DNA from: Sulfurimicrobium sp031426915
GTDB lineage: Bacteria; Pseudomonadota; Gammaproteobacteria; Burkholderiales; Sulfuricellaceae
Assembly (NCBI GenBank): GCA_031426915.1
Contig: JASJPB010000008.1
Coordinates: 38,672 to 102,671 of the forward strand
Length of the DNA: 64,000 nt
Direction: 5' to 3'
The stretch's first letter is position 1. The number at the start of each line of letters is the position of its first letter. The notes below the pieces were generated by a model. That model saw only the letters and a program-made list of their open reading frames with translations. It made no database searches and had not been told where the DNA came from. Positions 8,446-17,488 of this stretch are shown piece by piece. The translations under genes were made by a program, and so were the position numbers.

Positions 8446-9737
8446 GGATTTTTGACGACGTCCAGCAGATATACCGGCCGGCTGGTATTCATCACCAGGG
8501 CATAAGAAGCTTTCTCAAAGACACGATAAACAAGTACTAAACCAGTGCGCGCATCGGGAAGTGTAAATGCGTCCCGCTTGGCTGCCCGGCAGTGGACTTT
8601 GTAAACTTCCTTGGGATTAAAGAACTGGTCAAAGCTTACCTTGGCCCCCGGCTTAAGACACCCGATGTCGGAATAGCGCCAGGCGTCCGTTGCCTCGGCC
8701 CCATCTGTTGCTGGCGAACCGTCCCCCTTTTTTGCACAGGGCTGGAAAACTTCCTTGGGATCGTAGAACTGGTCAAAGCTGACTTTTGCACCAGACTTCA
8801 GACAATCTGTATCACTGTAACGCCAGGCCTTCTTGAGCGGCGCTCCAGGCAGCGCATCAACATCGCGGCCCTTGCGGTATACCGCAAGCACATGACCCAC
8901 CTCGAGGCCGTCTTCGCTGCCTTTGTTGATAACCACGGTCGCATACTGACCCACGTCGGAAACAGAGCCATAGGCCGATATTATCCGGCCATTAATGGCC
9001 ACGTCAGGGGCGTGAGGAACAAACTGCACCCTGGTTTCCGATGTTGGCACCAGGCGATCGTCGCGGCGGATTTCTTGCACCGAACGGGTGATTTGCACCG
9101 TCATTATCTCGTCGGCGACCAGGGTTTTTGCTTCACCAAGGTATTCCGCCTCAAGACCCAGCTCTTCCTGGGAATCCGGATCAAGCAGGGTTTTGCCTGG
9201 GCGGAAAATGCTCCAGTCCTTAACGGCACTGTCCTTGGCTCCGGCGACGTAAATCTTGTCGCCCAGACCCATGATGTAGCGGTTTTCTTCCGGACCCACA
9301 ATGTAGGGGGAATGATCCAGAGCATCATCTTCGACAATTTGCGGCCCGGCCAGGAATGGACCGATCGCGGAAAGAGGAATGGCCGGGATGGCGCGCGCTT
9401 CCATGGATTCGCTGCGGACGCGAGGAGACAGCTTGACGGTTTCCTGAGCGCCTTTTACCAGGCGCAACATGGGGGAATCGCCGCTCATGTCCAGAACGAC
9501 CATATCTCCAGGATAAATACGATGTGGGTTCTTGATTTGTTCCCGGTTCATCTTCCACAGTTCGGGCCAGCGCCAGGGATCTTTAAGGAAGCGCGAGGAC
9601 ACGCTCCACAAGGTATCTCCCTTCACGACCACATATTGCTGGGGCGGGTTTTCCTGAAGCACTGGTTCGTCAGCCCATGTCGGGGAGGAAATGAAGCCGG
9701 AAAGGGAAAGCACAGCTATAATGATGGGCCTACGCAT
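8442..9737 (-). CDS. LysM-domain secreted protein with an internal tandem duplication
   Basis: The start is placed at the ATG at 9737: it has a GAGG six bases upstream and gives a clean signal peptide (MRRPIIIAVLSLSGFISSPTWA). Upstream in-frame starts (ATG 9779, TTG 9785) lack a ribosome-binding site. The mature N-terminus carries one LysM domain (YVVVKGDTLWSVSSRFLKDP...NPHRIYPGDMVVL), which binds peptidoglycan. The remainder is typical of betaproteobacterial LysM proteins encoded upstream of dprA and has no assigned function. Near the C-terminus a segment of about 30 residues beginning AWRYSD.CLK occurs twice, 48 residues apart (about 304 and 352). The protein probably acts in the periplasm on the cell wall. 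Confidence 0.85.
   Translation of the reverse strand: MRRPIIIAVLSLSGFISSPTWADEPVLQENPPQQYVVVKGDTLWSVSSRFLKDPWRWPELWKMNREQIKNPHRIYPGDMVVLDMSGDSPMLRLVKGAQETVKLSPRVRSESMEARAIPAIPLSAIGPFLAGPQIVEDDALDHSPYIVGPEENRYIMGLGDKIYVAGAKDSAVKDWSIFRPGKTLLDPDSQEELGLEAEYLGEAKTLVADEIMTVQITRSVQEIRRDDRLVPTSETRVQFVPHAPDVAINGRIISAYGSVSDVGQYATVVINKGSEDGLEVGHVLAVYRKGRDVDALPGAPLKKAWRYSDTDCLKSGAKVSFDQFYDPKEVFQPCAKKGDGSPATDGAEATDAWRYSDIGCLKPGAKVSFDQFFNPKEVYKVHCRAAKRDAFTLPDARTGLVLVYRVFEKASYALVMNTSRPVYLLDVVKNP
8602..8828 (-). repeat. Tandem 144-bp duplication inside the LysM gene
   Basis: Two copies (8828-8746 and 8684-8602 on the minus strand) encode AWRYSD-x2-CLK-x-GAKVSFDQF-x2-PKEV. They are similar but not identical in DNA, so the duplication is not very recent. 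The linker between them (GDGSPATDGAEATD) is low in complexity. Confidence 0.8.
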
Positions 9738-9872
9738 AGGGCGCCTCGCTCTCGTAAAGAACTTTTTTGCTTCGTTCATGGCCAAAAGTTCAAGATATGG
9801 GCCAGCTACCGGCTGGTCGGTTTAGGGTTTAGATTAAATTCTGCATGTAATTAGTTAAATAGGCAAGCATTT

Positions 9873-10376
9873 ATGGCCATTTTAAAGATCCTGCATTACC
9901 CCGATGAGCGTTTGCATACCGTGGCCTCACCGGTGAAAGAAGTCAACGCCGAAATCCGTAGACTGATAGATGACATGGGCCAGACCATGTATGCCGCGCC
10001 GGGCATCGGTCTTGCAGCGACTCAGGTGAATGTGCACAAGCGGGTCATCGTGATCGACATCTCGGAATCCCATAACAAGCTGATGGCATTGATCAACCCC
10101 AGAATCCTTAGTCGTGAAGGCGTGGGTGAGCGCGAGGAGGGCTGCCTTTCTGTGCCCGGGATATATGAAAAGGTCAGCCGCGCAGAGCGCGTCACCGTGG
10201 AGGCGCTCGACCGTGACGGCAAAAGTTTTCGTCTCGATGCCGAAGGCTTGCTGGCGGTATGTATCCAGCATGAAATTGATCACCTTGAGGGCAAAGTGTT
10301 CGTGGAATATCTTTCCCGTCTCAAGCAAACACGGATCAAGATCAAATTGCAGAAACTGTTGCGCGAGACCATGTAA
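9873..10376 (+). CDS. def: Peptide deformylase
   Basis: This metalloenzyme removes the formyl group from the N-terminal methionine of new proteins. All three family motifs are present: GIGLAATQ, EGCLSVP (metal-binding Cys) and QHEIDHLEG (two metal-binding His and the catalytic Glu). The 167-residue length is normal (E. coli 169). It is followed without a gap by fmt, the enzyme that adds the formyl group to initiator tRNA. It is transcribed divergently from the LysM gene across about 135 bp. Confidence 0.97.
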   Translation: MAILKILHYPDERLHTVASPVKEVNAEIRRLIDDMGQTMYAAPGIGLAATQVNVHKRVIVIDISESHNKLMALINPRILSREGVGEREEGCLSVPGIYEKVSRAERVTVEALDRDGKSFRLDAEGLLAVCIQHEIDHLEGKVFVEYLSRLKQTRIKIKLQKLLRETM

Positions 10377-11303
10377 ATGAGGGTGATTTTTGCCGGGACG
10401 CCGGAATTCGCAGCATGGGCCCTGGCCGACCTGATTCGCGCCGGCCATGAGGTGGTGTTGGTGCTCACTCAGCCGGACCGGCCTGCAGGCAGGGGGATGA
10501 GTCTTGCCATGAGCCCGGTGAAGCAATTGGCGCTGGTCCATCATTTGACGGTATTGCAACCGCAGACGCTGAGGCATTCCGAAATCCAGGGCGAACTTGC
10601 CGCGGTTGGCGCCGATGTCATGATTGTGGCGGCTTATGGGCTGATTTTACCCCAGGAGGTATTGGCAATCCCTCCCCTGGGTTGTCTCAATATCCACGCC
10701 TCGCTGTTGCCGCGCTGGCGTGGTGCGGCACCGATTCAGCGCGCGATCTTGGCGGGGGACTCGGAAACCGGCATCACCATCATGCAAATGGATGAAGGGC
10801 TCGATACCGGGCCGATTCTGCTGGAGTTTCCCGTGCCCATCGGCGTGGACGATACCGCACGTGCCTTGCACGACAAGCTTGCCGCGCAGGGAGGCGACGC
10901 GATTGTGTCGGCCCTGGCCAGATTGCAAGCGGGTGCATTAACAGGCCGGATTCAGGATGAAAGCCAGTCCACTTATGCCGCCAAGTTGTCCAAGGCCGAG
11001 GCCCGGCTTGACTGGAATCGCCCGGCACAGGAACTTGAACGCGCAGTACGCGCCTACAATCCCGTTCCGGTGGCACAGGCTTCGTTCAAGGGCGAAACAT
11101 GGCGTATCTGGCAAGTCGCGCTGCGGAAGGGCAGCGGATTACCGGGCACGGTTCTGCGCGCGGACAAGGACGGCCTGCTGGTCGCGTGCGGCGAAGGTGC
11201 GCTGCTACTCCAGGAAGTGCAGAAGGCAGGGGGCAAGCGCTTAGTGCTGGCGCAGTTTCTCCACGGTAATCCGGTGCAGCCCGGCGAGCGTTTCGATGCT
11301 TGA
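10377..11303 (+). CDS. fmt: Methionyl-tRNA formyltransferase
   Basis: The enzyme formylates Met-tRNA(fMet) using 10-formyltetrahydrofolate. The N-terminus MRVIFAGTPEFAAWAL and the active-site stretch LNIHASLLPRWRGAAPIQRA (conserved Asn, His and the SLLP loop) are diagnostic, as is the QMDEGLDTGPIL segment. The 308 residues match the family (E. coli 315). The ATG directly abuts the def stop codon, so the two are co-transcribed and probably translationally coupled. Confidence 0.97.
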   Translation: MRVIFAGTPEFAAWALADLIRAGHEVVLVLTQPDRPAGRGMSLAMSPVKQLALVHHLTVLQPQTLRHSEIQGELAAVGADVMIVAAYGLILPQEVLAIPPLGCLNIHASLLPRWRGAAPIQRAILAGDSETGITIMQMDEGLDTGPILLEFPVPIGVDDTARALHDKLAAQGGDAIVSALARLQAGALTGRIQDESQSTYAAKLSKAEARLDWNRPAQELERAVRAYNPVPVAQASFKGETWRIWQVALRKGSGLPGTVLRADKDGLLVACGEGALLLQEVQKAGGKRLVLAQFLHGNPVQPGERFDA

Positions 11304-11359
11304 TTTTCCTTTCCGCGCCGCAATCTAACGCGCTATCCGGGATTGATGACGAGGGTTAA

Positions 11360-12214
11360 ATGTTAGGCAACTGGTTCAAAACAAGCATTTTGATGGCGGC
11401 CATTGTGGCCCTCTTCGGTGTCATTGGCGCCATGCTGGGTGGCCAGTCCGGGATGCTGCTCGCGCTTTTGTTCGCGGGCTGCATGAATGCCTGGGCATAC
11501 TGGTTTTCCGATCAGGCGGTGCTCAAGATGTACAATGCACAGGAAGTGGATGAGACCAGCGCACCGCAGTTCTACCGCATGGTGCGCGAACTGGCCCATA
11601 ACGCCGGCCTGCCCATGCCCCGCGTGTACGTGATCAACCAAGAACAGCCCAATGCTTTTGCCACCGGACGTGATCCGGAACATGCGGCGGTGGCGGCTAC
11701 TACCGGCATCATGCGCGTTTTGTCCGAGCGCGAACTGCGCGGGGTAATGGCCCACGAGCTGGCGCATGTCAAGCATCGCGACACCCTGATTTCCACTATC
11801 TCCGCTACCATCGCCGGAGCCATTTCCGCCATCGCCCAGTTCGGCATGCTGTTCGGCGGTAGCCAAAATGGCGAACGCAACGTGCACCCGGTAGTAGCGA
11901 TTTTGATCATGATCGTGGCTCCGATCGCGGCAGCGCTGATTCAGATGGCGATTTCCCGCTCGCGGGAGTTCGAGGCCGACCGCGGCGGCGCGGAGATTTG
12001 CCGCGACCCGCAGGCACTCGCCGCTGCGCTCGACAAGATTCACCGTTATGCTCAGGGACTGCCCATGCCTACCGCCGAACAACATCCGGAAACGGCGCAG
12101 ATGATGATCATCAATCCACTTTCAGGGAATGGTATCAAGAGCCTGTTCAGCACCCACCCCGCTACCGAAGAACGGGTTGCACGCCTGATGGCGATGGCGC
12201 GCGGCCTTGCTTGA
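11360..12214 (+). CDS. htpX: Membrane zinc metalloprotease HtpX
   Basis: HtpX is an inner-membrane protease involved in quality control of membrane proteins, working alongside FtsH in E. coli. The zinc motif HELAH lies at residues 132-136, and the third ligand is expected in EFEADRGGAEI. Two N-terminal hydrophobic segments (about 8-50) and two more flanking residues 145-205 fit the family topology. The 284-residue length is normal. The coding sequence ends 8 bases inside the start of rsmB. Confidence 0.95.
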   Translation: MLGNWFKTSILMAAIVALFGVIGAMLGGQSGMLLALLFAGCMNAWAYWFSDQAVLKMYNAQEVDETSAPQFYRMVRELAHNAGLPMPRVYVINQEQPNAFATGRDPEHAAVAATTGIMRVLSERELRGVMAHELAHVKHRDTLISTISATIAGAISAIAQFGMLFGGSQNGERNVHPVVAILIMIVAPIAAALIQMAISRSREFEADRGGAEICRDPQALAAALDKIHRYAQGLPMPTAEQHPETAQMMIINPLSGNGIKSLFSTHPATEERVARLMAMARGLA

Positions 12215-13484
12215 CGCGCAACGCCTTGCCAGCCAGTCCGTTGCCCAGGTTTTTGCCGGGCGCAACCTTAATCAGGTATTGCGGACTGCGCTCGCCCGAC
12301 ACCCGCAACTGACACCGCAACAGCGCGCCCTGTTGCAGGATTTGAGCTACGGCACACTGCGTCACTACGGACTGCTCCAGGCGGTATTGGGGCTGCTGCT
12401 GCAAAAACCGCTGCATGACGAAAGCCTTCGTTTCCTGTTGCTGGTAGCGCTTTATCAGCTTGCCTATACCCATGCCCAGCCCCATGCAGTGGTAGATCAC
12501 GCGGTGCGGGTGACGGTCCAGGCGCTGCGCAAGACCTCCGCCAAGGGCTTGGTGAATGCCGTTCTACGCAATTTCCTGCGGCGCCGCGAGGTACTTCTCG
12601 CAGAGGCCGGCGCGGCCAGCGAAGTGGCGCTTCACGGTTACCCTCAATGGTGGATAGACAAACTGCGGGCCCAATATCCGCTGGCTTGGGAAAATATTCT
12701 CGCTTGCGGTAACCAGCGCCCCCCCATGGCGCTACGCGTAAACCGGCGTCAGGGTGGCGTGGATGCCTATCTGGAGCGGCTTTCCCGAGCGGGCATTTGT
12801 GGCCATGTGCTGGGGCAAAGCGGCATCCTGCTTGAACAACCGGTAGCGGTCGACAATCTGCCAGGCTTCGCCGCAGGCGCGGCCTCGGTGCAGGACGGTG
12901 GTGCCCAGATTGCCGCAACCTTGCTGGATGTGGCAGATGGCATGCGAGTGCTGGACGCCTGTGCTGCGCCAGGCGGTAAAACCGCCCACCTGCTTGAACT
13001 GGCGGATATTGAACTGACGGCGCTGGATCACGACAGCAAGCGTTTGCAGAAAGTGGAGCAGAACCTGGATCGGCTGGGGTTGAAGGCCAAATGCATGGTA
13101 GGGGATGCTGCGGAGCCGCAACAATGGTGGGATGGACGTGCTTTCCAGCGCATACTGGCCGATGTGCCGTGTAGCGCGTCCGGGGTGGTGCGGCGCCACC
13201 CCGACATAAAATGGCTGCGCCGTGAAAAAGATATAGACCAGTTCGCAGCGCAGCAGGCGTGCATACTTGACGCGCTGTGGCGCTGTCTGGAGCAAGGTGG
13301 TAAATTGCTTTACGTGACCTGTTCCGTATTTGACCAGGAAAACAGTCAGCAAGTCGCGGCTTTTCTGGAACGTCATGCGGATGCAGAACAGCTGCCGCTG
13401 ACAGGTTTTGCGCAAAGGGATCTCCAATTATTACCAGACCACGAGCATGATGGTTTTTACTACGCCCTTCTTGCCAAACATTAG
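12207..13484 (+). CDS. rsmB: 16S rRNA (cytosine-967-C5)-methyltransferase RsmB
   Basis: RsmB methylates C967 of 16S rRNA using S-adenosylmethionine. The N-terminal NusB-like domain (AQVFAGRNLNQVLRTAL...LQDLSYGTLRHYGLL) is followed by the methyltransferase fold with DACAAPGGKTAHLLEL. It has the two catalytic-cysteine motifs of m5C enzymes, DVPCSASGVVRRHPD and VTCSVFDQEN. The most likely start is the TTG at 12207, overlapping htpX by 8 bases; no in-frame ATG exists nearby. The 425-residue length matches the E. coli enzyme (429). Confidence 0.94.
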   Translation: MLDAQRLASQSVAQVFAGRNLNQVLRTALARHPQLTPQQRALLQDLSYGTLRHYGLLQAVLGLLLQKPLHDESLRFLLLVALYQLAYTHAQPHAVVDHAVRVTVQALRKTSAKGLVNAVLRNFLRRREVLLAEAGAASEVALHGYPQWWIDKLRAQYPLAWENILACGNQRPPMALRVNRRQGGVDAYLERLSRAGICGHVLGQSGILLEQPVAVDNLPGFAAGAASVQDGGAQIAATLLDVADGMRVLDACAAPGGKTAHLLELADIELTALDHDSKRLQKVEQNLDRLGLKAKCMVGDAAEPQQWWDGRAFQRILADVPCSASGVVRRHPDIKWLRREKDIDQFAAQQACILDALWRCLEQGGKLLYVTCSVFDQENSQQVAAFLERHADAEQLPLTGFAQRDLQLLPDHEHDGFYYALLAKH

Positions 13485-14019
13485 AATTCTTATGGCCGCA
13501 CTGCTGCTGTGCCTTGCCACGGGTGCGCGTGCGGATGCGGGGATTCAGGTCAAAACAGCGGAACTTGATCTGGTTGAGGAGGTGTACCAGCTTAAAGCTG
13601 AGTTCGACGTAAATTTCAGTCAGGCTCTGGAAGATGCTTTAAACAAGGGTGTGCCGCTGCACTTCCTGGTCGAGTTCGAGCTTAACCGGCCGCGCTGGTA
13701 CTGGCTCGATGAAACCATCGCCAGTTCCCAGCAGCAGATACGCATCAGCTATCATGCCCTGACCAAGCAATATCGCCTGCAGCTTCACGAGCAGCAGAAA
13801 ACCTTTCCCACGCTGGCCGAGCTTAAAAACGATCTGGCGCGCATACAGGAGTGGCGCGTGGTGGAGCGCGCCCAACTGAAAAAGCGTTACAGTTATGAAG
13901 CGCGGCTACGCATGAGGCTGGACTTGTCTCAATTGCCGAAACCCCTTCAGGTGAATGCCTTGGCCTCCAAGGAGTGGAATATGGAGTCAGAGTGGCACCG
14001 CTGGGCTCTTAACCCTTGA
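13447..14019 (+). CDS. DUF4390 domain protein, probable periplasmic
   Basis: This conserved betaproteobacterial protein, found between rsmB and ntrY as here, has no known function. The double ATG at 13447/13450 gives a signal peptide with the hydrophobic core IRILMAALLLCLATGARA and cleavage expected near ADA. A third ATG at 13492 would give a shorter signal. The mature part is predicted mixed alpha/beta (ELDLVEEVYQLKAEFDVNFSQALEDAL...RPRWYWLD), the DUF4390 pattern. The start lies within the rsmB end and the stop is 7 bases before the ntrY start. A role with the NtrY sensor is only a guess from position. Confidence 0.85.
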   Translation: MMVFTTPFLPNIRILMAALLLCLATGARADAGIQVKTAELDLVEEVYQLKAEFDVNFSQALEDALNKGVPLHFLVEFELNRPRWYWLDETIASSQQQIRISYHALTKQYRLQLHEQQKTFPTLAELKNDLARIQEWRVVERAQLKKRYSYEARLRMRLDLSQLPKPLQVNALASKEWNMESEWHRWALNP

Positions 14020-14026
14020 ATCCATA

Positions 14027-16153
14027 ATGAGATACGTGGTTTTTCTGACGGTTGCCCTCGGCACCGTCCTGCTCTTCCTGCTTTCCCGTGCCAGCGGCAA
14101 CACGGCGGCCTTTTCACAGAACTATACCCTGTTGCTGGTACTCAATCTCGGCGTGGCTGTGTCGATGATGGGACTGATCGGCTACCAGTTGTGGGTGCTG
14201 TGGAAAAAGCTGAAATCGGGCGTGTTCGGCACCAAGCTTACGCTGCGCATGCTATGGATGTTCGCCCTCATGGCGCTGCTGCCGGGGGCCCTGGTGTATG
14301 GTGTGTCGGTGCAGTTTCTCAATAAAAGCATTGAATCCTGGTTTGATGTGCGCGTGGATAATGCATTGGAAGGCGGCCTGAGCCTGGGACAGAGCGCTCT
14401 CGACAACCTGCTCCAGGATCTGGCGAAAAAGGGGGAGGTCATGGCGCTGGAGCTGGCGGACAATCCTTCCAGCGAGCACATGACGCAGCTTAACCGGCTA
14501 CGCGAGCAGGCCGGGGTTCAGGAAGTGACATTATTCAGCGCGCGCGGAAAAATGCTAGCGGTCGCCAGCAGCGAACACAGCAGTTTCATGCCGGAATTAC
14601 CGAATACTACGATTCTGCGTCAGGTGCGCCAGCAGCAGCCATTTACCGCGATCGAGTTGGTTTCAGGCAAGGGGCTTTTTTTGCGCGCGGTGGTTCCAGT
14701 CAACGTGCTGACCCTGAGTGAGGATATGCGTATCCTGCAGCTGTTGCAGCCAGTGCCCAAGCGACTGGCGCAGGACGCAGAAACGGTACAGGCCGTGTAT
14801 CGGGACTACCAGGAGCTGTCCTTATCCCGCCTCGGGCTCAAGCGCATCTATGGCATGACCCTGACCTTGACCCTGTTGCTCGCCCTGCTTTCGGCGATAG
14901 CCCTGGCTTTTGTGCTGTCGGAGAAAATTTCCGCGCCGCTTGGCCTGCTGGCGGAAAGTACCCGCGCCATCGCCAAGGGAGACTTTACCCAGATCAATCC
15001 GGTGCAAAGCCGCGACGAACTGGGTGCACTGACGCTCTCGTTTAATCGCATGACGCGCCAGCTGGCCGATGCGAGTTCTGCGGTGGAGAAAAAACAGCAG
15101 CAGCTGGAGACTGCCAAGGTATACCTTGAAAGCATACTGGCACATCTTTCCTCCGGGGTGCTGACCTTCAACGACAAGTTCCATCTTCGTGCCGCCAATC
15201 CGCGTGCCGGCGAAATTCTCGGTGCAGATTTGGGTATTTTGCGCGGCTTGCCCCTGTTGGCATGGGGGAGCCGGGATATTGCCCTGCAGCCACTGGCCGA
15301 AGCCGTGGCGGAGCAATTCGAGCGTTCTTCCGACCAGGAGTGGCGCAAGCAGATCGAATTTGCAAGCACAACGGAAAACCGGGTGCTGCTGGTGCGTGGA
15401 ACCCATTTGCCGGGTTCAGGGGACAATGGTTACGTGGTAGTGTTCGACGATATTACCCATCTGCTTCAGGCGCAGCGAGATGCCGCATGGGGCGAGGTGG
15501 CGCGACGTCTTGCTCACGAGATCAAAAACCCGCTCACGCCGATCCAGCTATCCGCCGAGCGTTTGGAGCATAAACTGGTGGACAAGTTGAATAATGCTGA
15601 TGCGGAAGTGCTGATTCGCTCCACCCAGACCATCGTGAATCAGGTATCGGCTTTAAAAAGCATGGTGGACGCGTTTGCCGAATATGCCCGTTCGCCCCAG
15701 CTTAATTTGCAAAGCCTGGATCTTAACCAATTGGTGCGAGAGGTTTTGACCTTGTATGAAACATCGGATGCTCGCATCGAAGTGAAATTGGCGCCCGAAT
15801 TGCCGCCCGTGAGCGGAGACGCAACCCTGCTGCGTCAGGTGATGCACAATTTGATGCGCAATGCGGAAGATGCGCTAGCGGGGCTGCCCCACCCCGAGAT
15901 TACCGTGCATAGCGAGGTGGTGGACAAGGGGGTACGATTATCCATTGCCGATAACGGCAGCGGCTTTCCTGAACAACTGATAGGCCGTTTATTCGAGCCT
16001 TATGTCACTACCAAGGCCAAGGGAACCGGGTTGGGCTTGGCGATCGTAAAGAAAATTGTGGAGGAACATCACGGCATGATACAGGCGCAAAATATTGAAC
16101 CTCACGGTGCGCGGGTGTGTATCCAGTTGCCGCGATTGGAGGAAACTGTTTAA
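14027..16153 (+). CDS. ntrY: NtrY-type membrane sensor histidine kinase
   Basis: The kinase starts at ATG 14027 (708 residues). Two N-terminal transmembrane helices (about 3-20 and 33-57) and another at 72-95 precede an extracytoplasmic region; a last helix lies at about 272-298. HAMP (300-350), PAS (365-480), HisKA with the phospho-accepting His497 in RRLAHEIKNPLTPIQ, and HATPase with DNGSGFPEQLIGRLFEPY and GTGLGLAIVKKIV follow. The AHEIKNPLTPIQLSAERL signature marks the NtrY family, which responds to nitrogen or redox state in some proteobacteria. The stop overlaps the ntrX start (TAATG). All catalytic motifs are intact. Confidence 0.93.
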   Translation: MRYVVFLTVALGTVLLFLLSRASGNTAAFSQNYTLLLVLNLGVAVSMMGLIGYQLWVLWKKLKSGVFGTKLTLRMLWMFALMALLPGALVYGVSVQFLNKSIESWFDVRVDNALEGGLSLGQSALDNLLQDLAKKGEVMALELADNPSSEHMTQLNRLREQAGVQEVTLFSARGKMLAVASSEHSSFMPELPNTTILRQVRQQQPFTAIELVSGKGLFLRAVVPVNVLTLSEDMRILQLLQPVPKRLAQDAETVQAVYRDYQELSLSRLGLKRIYGMTLTLTLLLALLSAIALAFVLSEKISAPLGLLAESTRAIAKGDFTQINPVQSRDELGALTLSFNRMTRQLADASSAVEKKQQQLETAKVYLESILAHLSSGVLTFNDKFHLRAANPRAGEILGADLGILRGLPLLAWGSRDIALQPLAEAVAEQFERSSDQEWRKQIEFASTTENRVLLVRGTHLPGSGDNGYVVVFDDITHLLQAQRDAAWGEVARRLAHEIKNPLTPIQLSAERLEHKLVDKLNNADAEVLIRSTQTIVNQVSALKSMVDAFAEYARSPQLNLQSLDLNQLVREVLTLYETSDARIEVKLAPELPPVSGDATLLRQVMHNLMRNAEDALAGLPHPEITVHSEVVDKGVRLSIADNGSGFPEQLIGRLFEPYVTTKAKGTGLGLAIVKKIVEEHHGMIQAQNIEPHGARVCIQLPRLEETV

Positions 16154-17421
16154 TGAACACAAACCAGATTCTGGTCGTGGATGACGAGGCAGGCATACGC
16201 GAGTTGCTGCGTGAAATTCTGGAGGATGAGGGATATCAGGTCAGCCTGGCGGAAAACGCCACCGCGGCCCGTGCCATCCGCAGTCAGGGGCGTCCTGACA
16301 TGGTGTTGCTCGATATCTGGATGCCCGATAGCGATGGCATTACCCTGCTCAAGGAATGGGCAAGTTCCGGTCTGCTCACCATGCCGGTGGTGATGATGTC
16401 TGGTCACGGTACGATCGATACCGCGGTTGAAGCGACGCGTATCGGCGCCTTCGACTTTCTGGAAAAGCCGGTGGCGTTGCAGAAACTGCTGGCGACGGTC
16501 AAAAGAGCTTTGAAACGGGGTGAGGCTGAATTTCGCGGCGGTTTGGGCTTGTCCAGCCTGGGCAAAAGCGCGGTTGTCAGCGACCTGAAAAAGCGCCTGG
16601 AACAGGTTGCCAACCTCAGCACCCCGCTCTTGTTGCTGGGTGAAAAAGGGGCGGGGGGAGACTTGTGCGCGCGTTTTCTGCACCAGGCCAATACGCCCTT
16701 TGTTGCACCCGAAAGCACGGCCTGGCTGGCGGAAGATCCACTGGAAGTGGTCGCCCAGGCGCGTGACGGTGTACTGTTCCTGACGGAAATTTCCCATCTC
16801 GACAAGCTGGAACAGAAAGGCTTGCTGTTCGTGCTGGGGCGCCTCGAAAAATACAATGTACGTCTGGTGTGTGCGGCAAGCGATCCCTTGCCTCCGCTGG
16901 TGGAGCAGGGGCAATTCGATGCCGGCCTATTCCAGATGCTGAGCGGGCTGACGCTGAGTGTTCCCGCATTACGCGACCACCGCGAGGATATTCCGGACCT
17001 CGCCAACCGCATACTGGCGCAGTATGTCGAAACCAAGGAAGCGCCCCCGCGTCATTTCAGCATGGCTGCGCTCAATGCCTTGCGCAACGAAAGCTGGCCG
17101 GGCAATCTGCACCAGCTTAACAACGTGGTTAAAACCCTTGCGCTCACCAGCCTTAACGAGGAAATCCTGCCGCAGGAAGTCAGCCGGGTGATGGCTCAGT
17201 TTGGCCCACCTGCTTCGGCTGAGCCTTTGATGGGCATGCCGCTGGACTTGCCTTTGCGGGAGGCGCGCGACATTTTCGAGCGTGTCTATTTCGAGCACCA
17301 GATCGCCAAGGCTGGCGGCAACATGAGTCGGGTGGCAGAGAATGTGGGCCTGGAACGAACCCATCTGTACCGCAAGCTCAAGCAGCTAGGTGTCAGGTTT
17401 TCCCGCAAGGCAGAAGAATAG
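16153..17421 (+). CDS. ntrX: NtrX-type response regulator with degenerate AAA+ domain
   Basis: The start is the ATG overlapping the ntrY stop. The receiver domain is intact (Asp10, Asp11, phospho-acceptor Asp54, Ser83, Lys105). The central AAA+ domain is decayed: the Walker A position reads GEKGAGGD (163-170), without the Lys-Thr/Ser of GESGTGKE. The GAFTGA loop that contacts sigma-54 is missing with its surroundings, and the Walker B-like DGVLFLTEISH has Thr where Asp is expected. A Fis-type helix-turn-helix lies at about 388-415 (NMSRVAENVGLERTHLYRKLKQLG). It should bind DNA but is unlikely to activate sigma-54 promoters. The family assignment comes from the NtrY partner and domain order. 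Confidence 0.9.
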   Translation: MNTNQILVVDDEAGIRELLREILEDEGYQVSLAENATAARAIRSQGRPDMVLLDIWMPDSDGITLLKEWASSGLLTMPVVMMSGHGTIDTAVEATRIGAFDFLEKPVALQKLLATVKRALKRGEAEFRGGLGLSSLGKSAVVSDLKKRLEQVANLSTPLLLLGEKGAGGDLCARFLHQANTPFVAPESTAWLAEDPLEVVAQARDGVLFLTEISHLDKLEQKGLLFVLGRLEKYNVRLVCAASDPLPPLVEQGQFDAGLFQMLSGLTLSVPALRDHREDIPDLANRILAQYVETKEAPPRHFSMAALNALRNESWPGNLHQLNNVVKTLALTSLNEEILPQEVSRVMAQFGPPASAEPLMGMPLDLPLREARDIFERVYFEHQIAKAGGNMSRVAENVGLERTHLYRKLKQLGVRFSRKAEE

Positions 17422-17488
17422 GTTTCTGGCAGCCCTGCGCTGAAAGGCATAAAATCGGGTTTTCCCTACATTCCAGGGTGGTCCGCAA

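Noticed and set aside
8592..9854. 420-codon open frame antisense to the LysM gene
   Set aside because: No ribosome-binding site or motif; the LysM gene has a signal peptide and LysM domain.
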